Source of the DNA: an uncultured Prochlorococcus sp.
Lineage (GTDB): Bacteria > Cyanobacteriota > Cyanobacteriia > PCC-6307 > Cyanobiaceae
Direction of reading: 5' to 3'
Length of the DNA: 64,000 nucleotides
Assembly: GCA_902564235.1 (NCBI GenBank)
Contig: CACFAG010000003.1
Coordinates: 29,555 to 93,554, forward strand
Shown: positions 41,496 through 51,731 of the stretch, piece after piece
Numbering within the stretch: the stretch's first letter is position 1
Layout of the letters: every line of letters starts with the position of its first letter
Program-made: the position numbers and the translations under genes
The notes under the pieces: model-generated
Database searches by the model: none
Seen by the model: the letters and a program-made list of their open reading frames with translations, nothing else
What the model was told of the DNA's origin: nothing

Positions 41496-42080
41496 TTATT
41501 TGGATTGAATTAGTCCATAACCTCCATGATTCCTCTTGTATATAACTTGAAGTTCATTATTTTTCTTGTTTCGAAAAACATAAAAATCATGATCAATAAG
41601 ATCTAATTGTTTTCTTGCTTCGTCTGATGAAATTGGAGTCATTTCAAAGTATTTATTTTTTATAGATGGCTCAGGCAGACTTGCTTCAGTTCCTTCTTTA
41701 AATAAAGCTTTATCTAAAAAACTTGATTCCATACTTTCAATTGGTAAAGAATCTTTATTTTTAAATTGATTGTTATGAAGTGTTTTATTGTTTCTTTCTT
41801 TATATTTACGTAATTTTCTACAAAGTTTATTTGAAACTAAATCAATGCTTGAATATAGATTTTCAGTTTTTTCTTCAGCTCTAATTACGGTACCATTCGC
41901 AAAAATAGTAACTTCTGCAGTTTGGAACGAGACTCTTGGGTTCTTTTCAATTGAAAGGTGTATGTCAGCTTCTTTAACGATATCCTTATAGTGATGCGTT
42001 GCTTTTTCTATCTTGGCCTCAGTATATTCTTTTAATGCTCCAGTGAGCTCAAGATTCTTTCCATGGATTAAAATTTTCAT
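41496..42080 (-). CDS. hpf: Long ribosome-hibernation-promoting factor (LrtA)
   Basis: 194 aa. The N-terminal 100 residues carry the HPF/RaiA fold (MKILIHGKNLELTGALKEY, YKDIVKEADIHLSIEK, VEVTIFANGTVIRAEE-like strand). A variable linker is followed by a C-terminal domain ending FYVFRNKKNNELQVIYKRNH, which dimerises ribosomes. Together they define long-form HPF; in cyanobacteria this is the light-repressed lrtA, stabilising dimers in darkness and stress. It is 7 bases upstream of the deoC homologue and divergent from lipB. Confidence 0.92.
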   Translation of the reverse strand: MKILIHGKNLELTGALKEYTEAKIEKATHHYKDIVKEADIHLSIEKNPRVSFQTAEVTIFANGTVIRAEEKTENLYSSIDLVSNKLCRKLRKYKERNNKTLHNNQFKNKDSLPIESMESSFLDKALFKEGTEASLPEPSIKNKYFEMTPISSDEARKQLDLIDHDFYVFRNKKNNELQVIYKRNHGGYGLIQSK

Positions 42081-42124
42081 AACAAATCTAAAAATATTTA
42101 CTTACTTTCTAAATCTACTTAAAT

Positions 42125-42775
42125 ATGGAAAATAGAACAGCAATAATTAAACAACCTGATAATATTTCTTCTTTTAATGATGTTTATAAATTACAAAAAG
42201 AATATCAGGAGGCATTGATTTTAGATAATTCTAACCCTGACTTTATTTGGATAGGGGAGCATCAACTCTGTTATACGTTAGGTAGAGGATCTAATTACGA
42301 TAATTTATTATTTTCTTTGGATGATGATAAATATGATGTTTTTAAGATTAATAGAGGTGGAGAGGTTACTTGTCATATGCCGGGACAATTAGTAACTTAC
42401 TTGGTTTTAGATTTGAACAATTTTAATAAAGATTTAAATTGGTATTTAAGAAAAATTGAAGAAATTATTATAAAAATTCTTGAATTTTTTAATATAAATT
42501 GTCATTCAAGAGAGGGTTTAACTGGTGTTTGGATAGGAAATAAGAAAATTGCTTCAATTGGAATTGGTTGTAAAAGATGGATTACAATAAATGGATTTTC
42601 AATCAATATTGATTGCGAATTAGAAAACTTTAATAAAATTATTCCTTGTGGGATCGAAAATTGTCTTATGGCAAATATGATTGATTACAATAAAAATTTA
42701 AATATTCAAGAAGTTAAGAGAATTGTTAAAAAAATCATTCAGGAAGAATTTAATTTTGATTTTGTATCAAAATAG
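42125..42775 (+). CDS. lipB: Octanoyltransferase LipB
   Basis: 216 aa. Transfers octanoyl from ACP to a lipoyl-domain lysine. The substrate-binding region is [14 protein letters not shown], and the loop [20 protein letters not shown] is the family signature. The catalytic Lys region is [13 protein letters not shown]; the Cys is in [12 protein letters not shown]. It is followed by the acyl-activating gene and then the pdhC lipoyl protein, so the order suits lipoate use. Start ATG 42125. Confidence 0.92.
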   Translation: MENRTAIIKQPDNISSFNDVYKLQKEYQEALILDNSNPDFIWIGEHQLCYTLGRGSNYDNLLFSLDDDKYDVFKINRGGEVTCHMPGQLVTYLVLDLNNFNKDLNWYLRKIEEIIIKILEFFNINCHSREGLTGVWIGNKKIASIGIGCKRWITINGFSINIDCELENFNKIIPCGIENCLMANMIDYNKNLNIQEVKRIVKKIIQEEFNFDFVSK

Positions 42776-42802
42776 AAATTAAAATTTCAAAATCAATTTA
42801 AT

Positions 42803-44746
42803 ATGGGTGATTTAGCATACTGGCCTTCAGCCAAACCTCTTTCTAAAAAAGATAAATTTGCTAAAAATAGGGATTTTATTAAGAACCTTCATCATATAGA
42901 TCAAATTTGGGAAAAATTAAAAATTAAATGTGGTGATACTTTAGCTGTTTGCGATTTAAGAGGAAAATACAAAGAAAAATTTTCTTATTCTGAGCTAGCT
43001 GATTTAATAACAAAAGTGTCTATTTCTTTTGAAAATTATGGTTTAGTAAAGGGGGATGTAGTTACTGTAATATCTGAAAATTCACCAAGATGGTTAGTAG
43101 TTGATCAAGGCTTAATGCGTTTAGGAGCTATAAATGCAGTGAGAGGTATTAATTCTCCTTCAGTAGAATTAGACTATATTATTGAGCACTCTAATTCAGT
43201 AGGTCTAATAGTTCAATCTAAGGAGATTTGGCTAAAGTTAAACAAAAAAGAAGAATTAAAAAAAAGACTTAAATTTATAATCAATTTAGAAGATGAACAA
43301 TTTGAAAGTTTAATAAGTTGGAGTAAATTTATAAGTTCAGTAGAAAAAGAAAATTCATATAATAGTAATTTTGAAAGATTTAATCCAGAAATTGATGACG
43401 TCGCTACTATTCTTTACACTTCTGGGACAACAGGAAAACCTAAAGGTGTCCCTTTGACTCATGCAAATTTTTTACATCAAGTAATCAATTTAGCCTATAT
43501 CGCTGATCCAGAACCTGGGACCTCTGTATTAAGCGTGTTGCCTATCTGGCATTCTTATGAGAGGAGTGCTGAATACTTCTTTTTTTCATGTGGTTGTTCT
43601 CAATACTATACAATTCCAAAATTTCTGAAAGATGATATTACACAAATAAAACCTGTTGTTATGGCTACTGTACCAAGACTATGGGAGGCAATACATGATG
43701 GTTTTTTTCAGGCGTTGAAAAAAATGCCTTCCAAAAAGCAAAAACTTATTAGATTTTTGATAAGTAATAGTTCAGTTTTCAAAAGAAGTTTAAGAAAGGT
43801 AAGAAATTTAGATATCAATCAAATAACTTTTAAATCAAAAATCCCCTTACTGAGTTCTGTTATTGGTAGATACCCTTTACATAAATTGTCTACTATTTTT
43901 TTATGGCCGAATATTCTTAGACAACTATGCGGAGAAAAACTGAAATTTCCTATTAACGGCGGAGGGGCATTACCAGTACATGTGGATCTTTTTTTTGAAT
44001 CTTTAGGTGTAGATGTTTTGGTGGGATATGGACTCACAGAAACTAGTCCAGTATTAACTTGTAGGAGAAGAGAATTAAATGTTAGAGGATCATCCGGGCA
44101 GCCTCTAGCATTTACTGAAATCAAAATAGTTAATGATGATAAAAAACAGATTCTGAAGTTCAGAGAAGTCGGAAAAATTCTTGTTAAGGGACCACAAGTA
44201 ATGAAAGGTTATCTTAATAATGAATTAGCTACAAAAGATGTTTTATCCAAGGATGGTTGGTTTGATACTGGTGATTTAGGTTTCCTAATACCAAATGGTT
44301 CTCTTTTTATAACAGGAAGAGCCAAGGATACAATAGTGCTATCAAGTGGTGAAAATATAGAACCGAATCCGCTTGAGACCGAAATCCTTAGTTCTGAATT
44401 TATTAATCAGATTCAACTAGTTGGTCAAGATAAGAAATGTTTAACAGCCCTTGTAGCGCCTAATTTCGAATTGGTTAAAAACAAGTTTTTGGAAGAAGAC
44501 CTTTCGCAATTAAACCAGGATAAAAATATTGGTACATTTTTTAAATCACAAATTAATAATTTGCTTAAAAGGCGATTAGGAGCAAGATCAGAAGAACAAA
44601 TATTAGATTGCTATTTTGTTGATGCCTTTACTTTAGAAAATGGCTTGTTAACACAAACTCTTAAACAAAAAAGAAAAGAAATAGAAGAAAAGTATTCATT
44701 ACAAATAGAAAATATGTATGAAAACAAATTTAGTAAGAAAATTTGA
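42803..44746 (+). CDS. Long-chain acyl-CoA/acyl-ACP synthetase
   Basis: 647 aa AMP-forming adenylating enzyme. The AMP-binding P-loop ILYTSGTTGKPKGVPLTH lies at about residues 202-219. Motifs GYGLTETSP, GWFDTGDLG and ITGRAKDTIVLSSGEN follow in the right order, with the C-terminal catalytic Lys in LLTQTLKQKRK. Cyanobacterial members activate free fatty acids to acyl-ACP (Aas) or acyl-CoA for recycling lipid fatty acids. The start MGDLAYWPSAKPLSKK is conserved in cyanobacteria. Which acceptor it uses is not seen. Confidence 0.92.
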   Translation: MGDLAYWPSAKPLSKKDKFAKNRDFIKNLHHIDQIWEKLKIKCGDTLAVCDLRGKYKEKFSYSELADLITKVSISFENYGLVKGDVVTVISENSPRWLVVDQGLMRLGAINAVRGINSPSVELDYIIEHSNSVGLIVQSKEIWLKLNKKEELKKRLKFIINLEDEQFESLISWSKFISSVEKENSYNSNFERFNPEIDDVATILYTSGTTGKPKGVPLTHANFLHQVINLAYIADPEPGTSVLSVLPIWHSYERSAEYFFFSCGCSQYYTIPKFLKDDITQIKPVVMATVPRLWEAIHDGFFQALKKMPSKKQKLIRFLISNSSVFKRSLRKVRNLDINQITFKSKIPLLSSVIGRYPLHKLSTIFLWPNILRQLCGEKLKFPINGGGALPVHVDLFFESLGVDVLVGYGLTETSPVLTCRRRELNVRGSSGQPLAFTEIKIVNDDKKQILKFREVGKILVKGPQVMKGYLNNELATKDVLSKDGWFDTGDLGFLIPNGSLFITGRAKDTIVLSSGENIEPNPLETEILSSEFINQIQLVGQDKKCLTALVAPNFELVKNKFLEEDLSQLNQDKNIGTFFKSQINNLLKRRLGARSEEQILDCYFVDAFTLENGLLTQTLKQKRKEIEEKYSLQIENMYENKFSKKI

Positions 44747-44784
44747 CTTGTTATATCTATATTAAAAAGGTAATTTAATTTTTT

Positions 44785-45228
44785 ATGGAAACAAAAAACT
44801 CAATATCTATAAAGCGCTCAATAGCTATTAAAGCTGTAGTTACACCAACTTGGAAGGATGATGCTGAAAAAGAATTAAGTAAAGCAATTTCAAACATTGA
44901 CCAGCAATTATCTCAACTTGAGCAGGAGGGGCAGCAAATAGTAAATAATATTAGATCCCAATCGGTTAATCCTCTAGATCCAAGAGTTCAAGAACAGGTT
45001 GGTCAGGTGCAACAACAAGTTTTAGCAAAACGAAATGAAATTGAAGAACAAAAAAGAAATCTACTTCAACAACAGAGTCAAGTTCGCGAATTAAAAATGG
45101 ACGAAATTGTTGATCAAGGGCAAGTGGATAGTTTCTGTGATGTCACTGTGGGCGATAATCTTATTGAAAAAATGCAAGTCTCAATTACTGTTAAAGATGG
45201 AGTTATTCAATCTATAGATAATAATTAA
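44785..45228 (+). CDS. YlqD-family protein
   Basis: 147 aa. A beta-strand opening (SISIKRSIAIKAVVTPTW) leads into a long charged helix (SNIDQQLSQLEQEGQQIV, then EQVGQVQQQVLAKR) and a C-terminal strand region CDVTVGDNLIEKMQV. The family has a coiled-coil hairpin; its role is unknown. It follows the adenylating gene by 38 bases. Confidence 0.8.
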   Translation: METKNSISIKRSIAIKAVVTPTWKDDAEKELSKAISNIDQQLSQLEQEGQQIVNNIRSQSVNPLDPRVQEQVGQVQQQVLAKRNEIEEQKRNLLQQQSQVRELKMDEIVDQGQVDSFCDVTVGDNLIEKMQVSITVKDGVIQSIDNN

Positions 45229-45446
45229 ATAAAAATATTTAGTATTTTGATAAAAATAAGAAAATCTTAATTTCGAAAAATTTTAAATTCTAATCGATCT
45301 AAATTATTACTTTCTTAAGTTTTATGAGTTCCCACTGTGAACATGATTTCGTATAATTAGATCAAGAGTTATAAGGGTTCTTAATTATAAAAACTTTTGA
45401 AAGTTTGGTAAAAATCCCTTAAAACTTATGCAATAACAATTTTCTT

Positions 45447-46814
45447 ATGTCTCACGAAATATTCATGCCTGCCTTGAGTTCTACTATGACGGAGGGCAAG
45501 ATTGTGGAATGGTTGAAAAATCCGGGAGATAAGGTTGAAAGAGGCGAATCTGTATTGGTTGTTGAATCTGACAAGGCAGATATGGATGTTGAATCTTTTC
45601 AAGATGGATATCTTGCGGCTGTTTTAATGCCTGCCGGCAGCACTGCTCCAGTAGGCGAGACTATCGGTCTTATTGTAGAAAATGAGGATGAGATAGCTTC
45701 TGTTCAAGAACAAAATAAAGGAAATCAACCTGAAGTTTCTAGCTCGGATCAACTTGAATTGGTAAGCAATAAAACTGAAGAAAAACCCGTGGTCCAAAGT
45801 GAAATTGTTGCAAAACAAGAAAAAGAAGCCGTATTAAAGAGTGAAAAGGTAACCATATCTTTTAATAGCGATCAAATTAATGCCGCTACAAATAATGTTT
45901 CTTCGAGGATAATTGCATCACCAAGAGCTAAAAAACTAGCCTCTCAAATGGGTGTTGATTTAGCAAAAGTTCATGGATCTGGTCCTCATGGAAGGATTCA
46001 AGCGGATGATATTTTAAAAGCTAATGGCCAACCTGTTTCTATACCATGGATAGGAGAAGGGGGTTCCCCTGCAAGTATTCCTGGTTCAAATTTGGGAGTT
46101 GCAAGTAAACCAGAAACTTCAGGAAATAGTTTTGGTAATCCTGGAGAGACAATTCAATTTAATACTCTTCAAAAAGCGGTAAATAAAAATATGGAATCTA
46201 GTTTAGATGTGCCATGTTTTAGGGTGGGATACTCCATAAACACAGATAAATTAGATAATTTCTACAAAAAAGTAAAACAGAACGGAGTGACTATGACTGC
46301 TTTACTAGTAAAGGCAGTTGCAAAGACACTAAAGAAACATCCTCAAGTTAACTCAAGTTTTTCAGAAAATGGAATTTCTTATCCAGAAAATATAAATATT
46401 GCTGTTGCTGTTGCAATGGAAGATGGTGGACTAATAACTCCAGTTTTAAAAGAACCATGCAATACTGATCTATTTGAATTGTCTAGGGAATGGAAAGATC
46501 TCGTAAAAAGATCAAGATCAAAACAATTAGAACCTGACGAATACTCAACTGGAACCTTCACTTTATCTAACCTTGGGATGTTTGGAGTTGATAGATTTGA
46601 CGCAATTCTTCCTCCAGGTACCGGAGCTATTTTAGCCATAGCATCATCCAAACCAACCGTTGTTGCTAATAGCGATGGTTCAATATCTGTTAAAAAAATA
46701 ATGCAAGTAAATCTAACAGCTGATCATAGAGTGATCTATGGAGCTGATGGAGCTTCATTCTTAAAAGACTTGGCTTCCTTAATTGAAGATGAGCCAGAGA
46801 CTCTTGTCTCATAA
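45447..46814 (+). CDS. pdhC: Pyruvate dehydrogenase E2 (dihydrolipoyl acetyltransferase)
   Basis: 455 aa. N-terminal lipoyl domain IFMPALSSTMTEGKIVEW, with the lipoyl Lys in VESDKADMDVES (K43). A long Glu/Lys linker leads to the E3-binding domain (IIASPRAKKLASQMGVDL, GSGPHGRIQADDI), and a C-terminal catalytic domain with TMTALLVKAVAKTL, TFTLSNLGMFGVD and the active-site LTADHRVIYGADGA (His). Combines with E1 and E3 to make acetyl-CoA. Promoter region upstream is 218 bases of AT-rich sequence. Confidence 0.94.
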   Translation: MSHEIFMPALSSTMTEGKIVEWLKNPGDKVERGESVLVVESDKADMDVESFQDGYLAAVLMPAGSTAPVGETIGLIVENEDEIASVQEQNKGNQPEVSSSDQLELVSNKTEEKPVVQSEIVAKQEKEAVLKSEKVTISFNSDQINAATNNVSSRIIASPRAKKLASQMGVDLAKVHGSGPHGRIQADDILKANGQPVSIPWIGEGGSPASIPGSNLGVASKPETSGNSFGNPGETIQFNTLQKAVNKNMESSLDVPCFRVGYSINTDKLDNFYKKVKQNGVTMTALLVKAVAKTLKKHPQVNSSFSENGISYPENINIAVAVAMEDGGLITPVLKEPCNTDLFELSREWKDLVKRSRSKQLEPDEYSTGTFTLSNLGMFGVDRFDAILPPGTGAILAIASSKPTVVANSDGSISVKKIMQVNLTADHRVIYGADGASFLKDLASLIEDEPETLVS

Positions 46815-46820
46815 ATTTAA

Positions 46821-47927
46821 TTGATTTCTCAAATTAATAATGAAGAAAGAGATTATAAGCTTGAAGCTTATGATTATTTACTTGATCCTTCATTAATTGC
46901 TAGTAAACCTTCTGAAATTAGGCATGAATCAAGATTGATGATAGTTAGAAATAGTGTTTTAGAAGAAGACTGCTTAACTAATAAATTTACCAAGAATCTT
47001 TTAGATGAATTTAGAGAAGGCGATCTTGTAGTTGTAAACAATACTAAAGTAATGAAAGCAAGGTTAAAGGTTGAATTAGAAAATAAGACATTAGTCGAAT
47101 TATTAGTTTTAGAAAGATCCCATGAATGTGTTTGGTTATGTTTGGCAAAGCCAGCGAAAAAGTTAAAAATAAATAGAAAATTAAAATTAAAATCTTCTTT
47201 AGCACAAGATATTAATTTGATTGTTGATGGGGTTGATCAAGACACTGGAGGGCGATTTATTAAATTTCCGGAAAATATAACTTGTCTCAATTCAATGAAT
47301 GACCTTCTTGATAAATACGGGGAAATCCCACTCCCTCCTTATATAAAAAATTCCGAAGAAGAATCTTTTCATGAGAAAAGTTATCAAACTGAGTATGCGA
47401 CTAATCCGGGGGCAGTTGCTGCACCAACAGCTGGTTTACACTTAAGCAAAAGTCTTATTTCCAATCTAAAAAAAAAAGGAGTAATAATTTTACCGATAAC
47501 TTTGCACGTGGGCTATGGGACATTCAAACCAATTGATCAAGAAGATCTAAGTGACTTAAAACTTCATAAAGAATGGGTAAGTGTTAATAAGGAAGTAGTG
47601 GAGCAAATAAAAAAAATAAAGAAAACAGATAGAAGAATAATTGCTATTGGGACAACTAGCGTTAGAGCTCTTGAAAGTTGTTATTCTCACGAAATTAATG
47701 ACTTTATTCCCATAGCGAAATATGTGGATTTAGTAATTAAGCCAGGTTATAAATTTAAGGTAGTTGATGGATTATTAACTAATTTTCATCTTCCTAAAAG
47801 TTCATTATTACTATTAGTAAGTGCAATGATTGGTAGAGAAAGATTATTAGAATTGTATAAAAAAGCCATAAAAGAAAAATTTAGATTTTTCTCTTATGGC
47901 GATGCTATGTATATTTCACCAGACTGA
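46821..47927 (+). CDS. queA: S-adenosylmethionine:tRNA ribosyltransferase-isomerase
   Basis: 368 aa, TTG start. QueA builds epoxyqueuosine in tRNA wobble position 34. Signature regions: YDYLLDPSLIASKPSEIR, EGDLVVVNNTKVMKARLK, PGAVAAPTAGLHLSKSL, PITLHVGYGTFKPI and a C-terminal LPKSSLLLLVSAMIGRE. Spacing and length match QueA. It follows pdhC by 6 bases. The N-terminal MISQINNEERDYK precedes the conserved region by some residues; start assignment is approximate. Confidence 0.94.
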   Translation: MISQINNEERDYKLEAYDYLLDPSLIASKPSEIRHESRLMIVRNSVLEEDCLTNKFTKNLLDEFREGDLVVVNNTKVMKARLKVELENKTLVELLVLERSHECVWLCLAKPAKKLKINRKLKLKSSLAQDINLIVDGVDQDTGGRFIKFPENITCLNSMNDLLDKYGEIPLPPYIKNSEEESFHEKSYQTEYATNPGAVAAPTAGLHLSKSLISNLKKKGVIILPITLHVGYGTFKPIDQEDLSDLKLHKEWVSVNKEVVEQIKKIKKTDRRIIAIGTTSVRALESCYSHEINDFIPIAKYVDLVIKPGYKFKVVDGLLTNFHLPKSSLLLLVSAMIGRERLLELYKKAIKEKFRFFSYGDAMYISPD

Positions 47928-47947
47928 TTACTGGAGAAAAAATAGAT

Positions 47948-48934
47948 TTAGGCTTTGACTGGTTCTTGAATGATTCCGCTTGGAACTTCAGTAAACATAA
48001 TTGATGATAAATATCTCTCTGCTAAATCAGGTAGAACAACTACAATGGTTTTCCCCGCATATTCATCTTGTTCAGCTAATCTAACAGCAGCAGCAGCAGC
48101 AGCTCCACAAGATATTCCAACTAATAGACCTTCTTCTTTTGCTAATCTAAGCGCCATCTCGATTGACTCTTCATTTGTTACCTGTTCAACCTTATCAACA
48201 ATTGACAAGTCAAGGTTCTTAGGAATAAATCCTGCTCCAATACCTTGAATTTTATGTGGTCCAGATTTAACCTCTTCTCCATTCATTGTCTGTGTAATAA
48301 CAGGACTATGTGAGGGTTCTACAGCTACAGAAGTAATATTTTTGCCCTTCTCTTGCTTAATGAATCTTGAAACTCCTGTGATTGTGCCGCCAGTTCCAAC
48401 CCCTGCAACTAAAACATCAATTTCACCATCGCAATCATCCCAGATTTCTGGTCCAGTAGTTTTGAAATGAATTTCAGGATTTGCTGGATTATCAAATTGA
48501 CCTGGCATGAAATATTGAGAAGGATTAGTTTCTGCAATTTCTTTAGCCTTAGCTATTGCTCCAGGCATACCTTTAGATGCCTCTGTTAAAACAATTTCAG
48601 CCCCCAACACTGCCATAACCCTTCTTCTTTCAATTGACATGGATTCTGGCATTGTAAGGATCAGTTTATAACCTCTTGCTGAAGCAGTAAAAGCTAGAGC
48701 AATTCCAGTATTTCCAGAAGTTGGCTCAACAATAGTTTTGTCTTTTGTAAGTTTTCCACTTTTCTCTGCATCCCAGATCATGTTCGCGCCAATCCTACAT
48801 TTGACACTATAAGCAGGGTTTCTTCCTTCAATTTTTGCGAGTACTGTAGCTTTCGCGTTTTTAGTAACTGATTTTAATTTAACTAATGGAGTGTTTCCAA
48901 TAGCAAAACTGTTGTCCTCATAAATTTTTGCCAT
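47948..48934 (-). CDS. cysK: Cysteine synthase (O-acetylserine sulfhydrylase)
   Basis: 328 aa PLP enzyme that makes cysteine from O-acetylserine and sulphide. PLP Lys is in [14 protein letters not shown] (about residue 44). The substrate loop [14 protein letters not shown], the phosphate-binding [10 protein letters not shown] and the serine site [11 protein letters not shown] are all present. It is transcribed toward queA (convergent). Length and motifs match CysK. It is encoded next to two Met/Cys-metabolism enzymes on the same strand, forming a sulphur-amino-acid cluster. Confidence 0.95.
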   Translation of the reverse strand: MAKIYEDNSFAIGNTPLVKLKSVTKNAKATVLAKIEGRNPAYSVKCRIGANMIWDAEKSGKLTKDKTIVEPTSGNTGIALAFTASARGYKLILTMPESMSIERRRVMAVLGAEIVLTEASKGMPGAIAKAKEIAETNPSQYFMPGQFDNPANPEIHFKTTGPEIWDDCDGEIDVLVAGVGTGGTITGVSRFIKQEKGKNITSVAVEPSHSPVITQTMNGEEVKSGPHKIQGIGAGFIPKNLDLSIVDKVEQVTNEESIEMALRLAKEEGLLVGISCGAAAAAAVRLAEQDEYAGKTIVVVLPDLAERYLSSIMFTEVPSGIIQEPVKA

Positions 48935-49018
48935 GTATATATTGAGAAAATATATATTAATACTAACTATTATTCAGAAAAAGAGTATATAAGTTTCTAT
49001 ACGGTAAATACTAGAAAT

Positions 49019-50488
49019 TTAGAAATTATTTAGTGCTTCAGAAAAGGTTTTCCATAATTGATCTTGGTCTTCTAATCCAACTGATACTCTAATAAGGTGC
49101 GACGGTATACCAAAACTTTCAGCCCAATCCAACTCTTCATAATGAGCTAGTAAAACATAAGGACAAACAAGAGTAAATTTTGTACCTAAACTAGGTCCTT
49201 TAGATACTTTTAGAGAATCATAAAATTTTTTAGCTTTGTTCAATCCTCCATTTAGTTCAAAAGATAATAAGCAGCCGTATCCTCCATCAGAATTAAGTAA
49301 AGAATTAAAATTTGGACAATTTTCCGGATGGAAAATATTTTTAATCTCGCTATGAGTCTCTAATCTTTTTTTTAATTCTAAACATGCTTTATTTTGTTCA
49401 AAAACTCTTAGATTTACATCTCTACTAACTTTCTCTAGATAAACTATATCTCCATCGGAAAGTATTGGAATATTAATCTCTTTTAATGCATTTCTAAACT
49501 GATCAATCCATTTGCTTTTTGGATTTAGTATTAATGATCCGGCAAGAATATCTCCACTACCTGAAAAAATTTTTGTAAGTGAAGTAAAAACTATATCTGC
49601 ATGTTCTATTGAATTTATATTTAAATTCGAACCAATTGTATCGTCAACAATTAAAGGAATATTGAGCTTTTTTGAAATTTTTGAAATTTTTTTAATGTTT
49701 ACACATTTGAGCATTGGATTACTTGGAAGTTCAATAATTAATGCTGATGGATTTATTCTTTTGATTTCTAATTCAATATCCGCGCAATTTTCTTCTATAA
49801 TTAACTTTGCTCCGTGAAAGATTTTCATTGGTAATTTAAGTACATCTACATATGGAAAACCAACTTGGAGTGTTGGTTTAGCTGGAAATAATTTATATAT
49901 GATTTCTAATGATGTATGCAATGCAGACATTCCAGATGAAGTTAAGTGAATATCATTAGAGTCAATTTTTGTAGATTTAGAAATTCTATCTTTTATTCTT
50001 TGAGAACATTCATTTACGTAAGATTTTGGAGGGCAATCTGCAAGACCTAGTTCTATAGCGGCAGCTCTTGAAGATAGACCAAGACCAGTATGTTGCCAAA
50101 AATATTTTGCATAAATACTTCCTTCTTTTTCAGTTATTAAGAAAGCTAAATTATCTCTTTTTTCTATTAACGAGAATTGTTCAGAAGTATTTCTATCAAT
50201 GTATTTTTTAGCTTTAAAAGCTATGCTTTCATTCGGATATGGCCAGATACTTTTATTGTTGTAGTAATTTTGCTTTTTTACTTTTTCGCATAATCTTTTC
50301 ACTATGGGGTTTAGCCCGAATCGTGGGTAAATGGACTTCAATAAATTCATGCATTCTTGATCTTTTTCCTCGTAATTTATTACATCATTCCAAGTTGGTA
50401 ATGCTACAGAAACGGCATGAATACTATCAGGAATTGCATATCCCAACTCTAAATTTTTCCATATAGGTTTTTTAAGTAAATCTCTCAA
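49019..50488 (-). CDS. Cystathionine-gamma-synthase-like PLP enzyme with N-terminal extension
   Basis: 489 aa. The C-terminal 350 residues form the Cys/Met-metabolism fold, with PLP Lys in FTSLTKIFSGSGDI and the region LIVDDTIGSNLNI; the first ~130 residues (MRDLLKKPIWKNLELGYAI and on) are an extension that resembles fungal MET7-type proteins. The enzyme may make cystathionine or act on another homoserine ester. It sits 3 bases downstream of a second, ordinary paralogue (50492), so one unit makes two related enzymes. Confidence 0.8.
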   Translation of the reverse strand: MRDLLKKPIWKNLELGYAIPDSIHAVSVALPTWNDVINYEEKDQECMNLLKSIYPRFGLNPIVKRLCEKVKKQNYYNNKSIWPYPNESIAFKAKKYIDRNTSEQFSLIEKRDNLAFLITEKEGSIYAKYFWQHTGLGLSSRAAAIELGLADCPPKSYVNECSQRIKDRISKSTKIDSNDIHLTSSGMSALHTSLEIIYKLFPAKPTLQVGFPYVDVLKLPMKIFHGAKLIIEENCADIELEIKRINPSALIIELPSNPMLKCVNIKKISKISKKLNIPLIVDDTIGSNLNINSIEHADIVFTSLTKIFSGSGDILAGSLILNPKSKWIDQFRNALKEINIPILSDGDIVYLEKVSRDVNLRVFEQNKACLELKKRLETHSEIKNIFHPENCPNFNSLLNSDGGYGCLLSFELNGGLNKAKKFYDSLKVSKGPSLGTKFTLVCPYVLLAHYEELDWAESFGIPSHLIRVSVGLEDQDQLWKTFSEALNNF

Positions 50489-50491
50489 TTT

Positions 50492-51655
50492 TCAGAATTT
50501 ATTTAAAGTAAATAAAATGTCCGAGATTAAATCGTTTGTATCTTCACATCCAATTGATAATCTGACAAGAGTATCATCTATCCCTAGTAGATTTTTTGTT
50601 TTGTCATCAACAGAAGCATGAGTCATCGTTGCAGGGTGACAAATTAAACTTTCAACTCCTCCAAGGCTTTCTGCTAGAGAGAAATATTTGAGAGATTTGC
50701 AAAATTTAAAAGTATCCTTTTTATTTAAATTTAATTTTAGGGTGATCATTGAACCTCCAGATTTCATTTGCGATTTTGCTAAATTAAATTGCGGATGTTC
50801 TTGATTGAAAGGGTAAATTACTTTACTAATAATTTTATGATTACCTAATTCTTCAGAAATAAATTCTGCACTTTTAGTTTGTTGTTCGATTCTTAAAGGA
50901 AGAGTTTTAACTCCTCTCGTAATGAGCCAACTATCAAAAGGAGATGGTTGAAGCCCGAGAGCTTTTTGAGAGAAAAGCATCTTACTGTTCCATTCCTCAT
51001 TATTTGTCAGTACTGCTCCGCCAAGTGCGTCACTATGTCCATTAATGAATTTTGTGGTGCTTACAACCGATAGTGTTGCACCAAGGTCCAATGGTTTTTG
51101 AATAAGCGCTGTAGAAAATGTATTGTCTACAACTACTGGTATTTCGAGTTTATTCGCTTCATCACAAATTGCCTTAATATCGATTACCTTCAAAAGTGGA
51201 TTAGTTGGACTTTCTAGCCATATCAAGGTTGGCTCGAAGTTTGAAATCTTTTTGATATTATTTTCGTTTGTAAAATCTGTGTATAAAACTTCTAGTCCAA
51301 ATTTCTTGAAAACTTTTTCGAACATCCTCACTGTACAACCATAGAGATTTGATTCGCAAAGTATCTTGTCACCTGATTTTAGTGTTGATGAAATTGCAGT
51401 TACTGCGCTAATTCCAGATCCAAAAACTTTACAGTATTTAGAATCTTCTATTGATTTAAGGATATTTTCTAGAATTCTAAAGTTAGGATTGCCTGATCTG
51501 GTGTAGTCGAAATTATCTTTATTTCCATGTTTGAAAGTAGATGTAGAAAAAATAGGAGGCATAACGCATCCAGTTTCTTCAGCAAATGTTTCCCCATGGT
51601 GAATAGATAAGGTCTTAAAACCTGGCTTTTTTATATTAATTTCCTTATTACCCAT
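50492..51655 (-). CDS. metB: Cystathionine gamma-synthase/lyase
   Basis: 387 aa. SIHHGETFAEETGCVMPPIF is the family's N-terminal start, and the PLP Lys is in VVSTTKFINGHSDALGG (about residue 202). Further motifs: NPLLKVIDIKAICDEA, VDNTFSTALIQKPLDLGA, and the C-terminal SLGGVESLICHPATMTH. It makes or breaks cystathionine in the transfer of sulphur between Cys and Met; sequence alone does not separate gamma-synthase from gamma-lyase. It leads a two-gene unit with the 49019 gene. Confidence 0.88.
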   Translation of the reverse strand: MGNKEINIKKPGFKTLSIHHGETFAEETGCVMPPIFSTSTFKHGNKDNFDYTRSGNPNFRILENILKSIEDSKYCKVFGSGISAVTAISSTLKSGDKILCESNLYGCTVRMFEKVFKKFGLEVLYTDFTNENNIKKISNFEPTLIWLESPTNPLLKVIDIKAICDEANKLEIPVVVDNTFSTALIQKPLDLGATLSVVSTTKFINGHSDALGGAVLTNNEEWNSKMLFSQKALGLQPSPFDSWLITRGVKTLPLRIEQQTKSAEFISEELGNHKIISKVIYPFNQEHPQFNLAKSQMKSGGSMITLKLNLNKKDTFKFCKSLKYFSLAESLGGVESLICHPATMTHASVDDKTKNLLGIDDTLVRLSIGCEDTNDLISDILFTLNKF

Positions 51656-51731
51656 TATTTTTTAAAATAAGAATTCAATTAAATCTCTCTTTCAATAAAT
51701 GAGAGATTTAATAATCCAAAGAAAAGTAGTA

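Noticed and set aside
43819..44124. Minus-strand 101-aa frame within the acyl-activating enzyme
   Set aside because: It is a shadow of the conserved adenylation-domain codons on the other strand.
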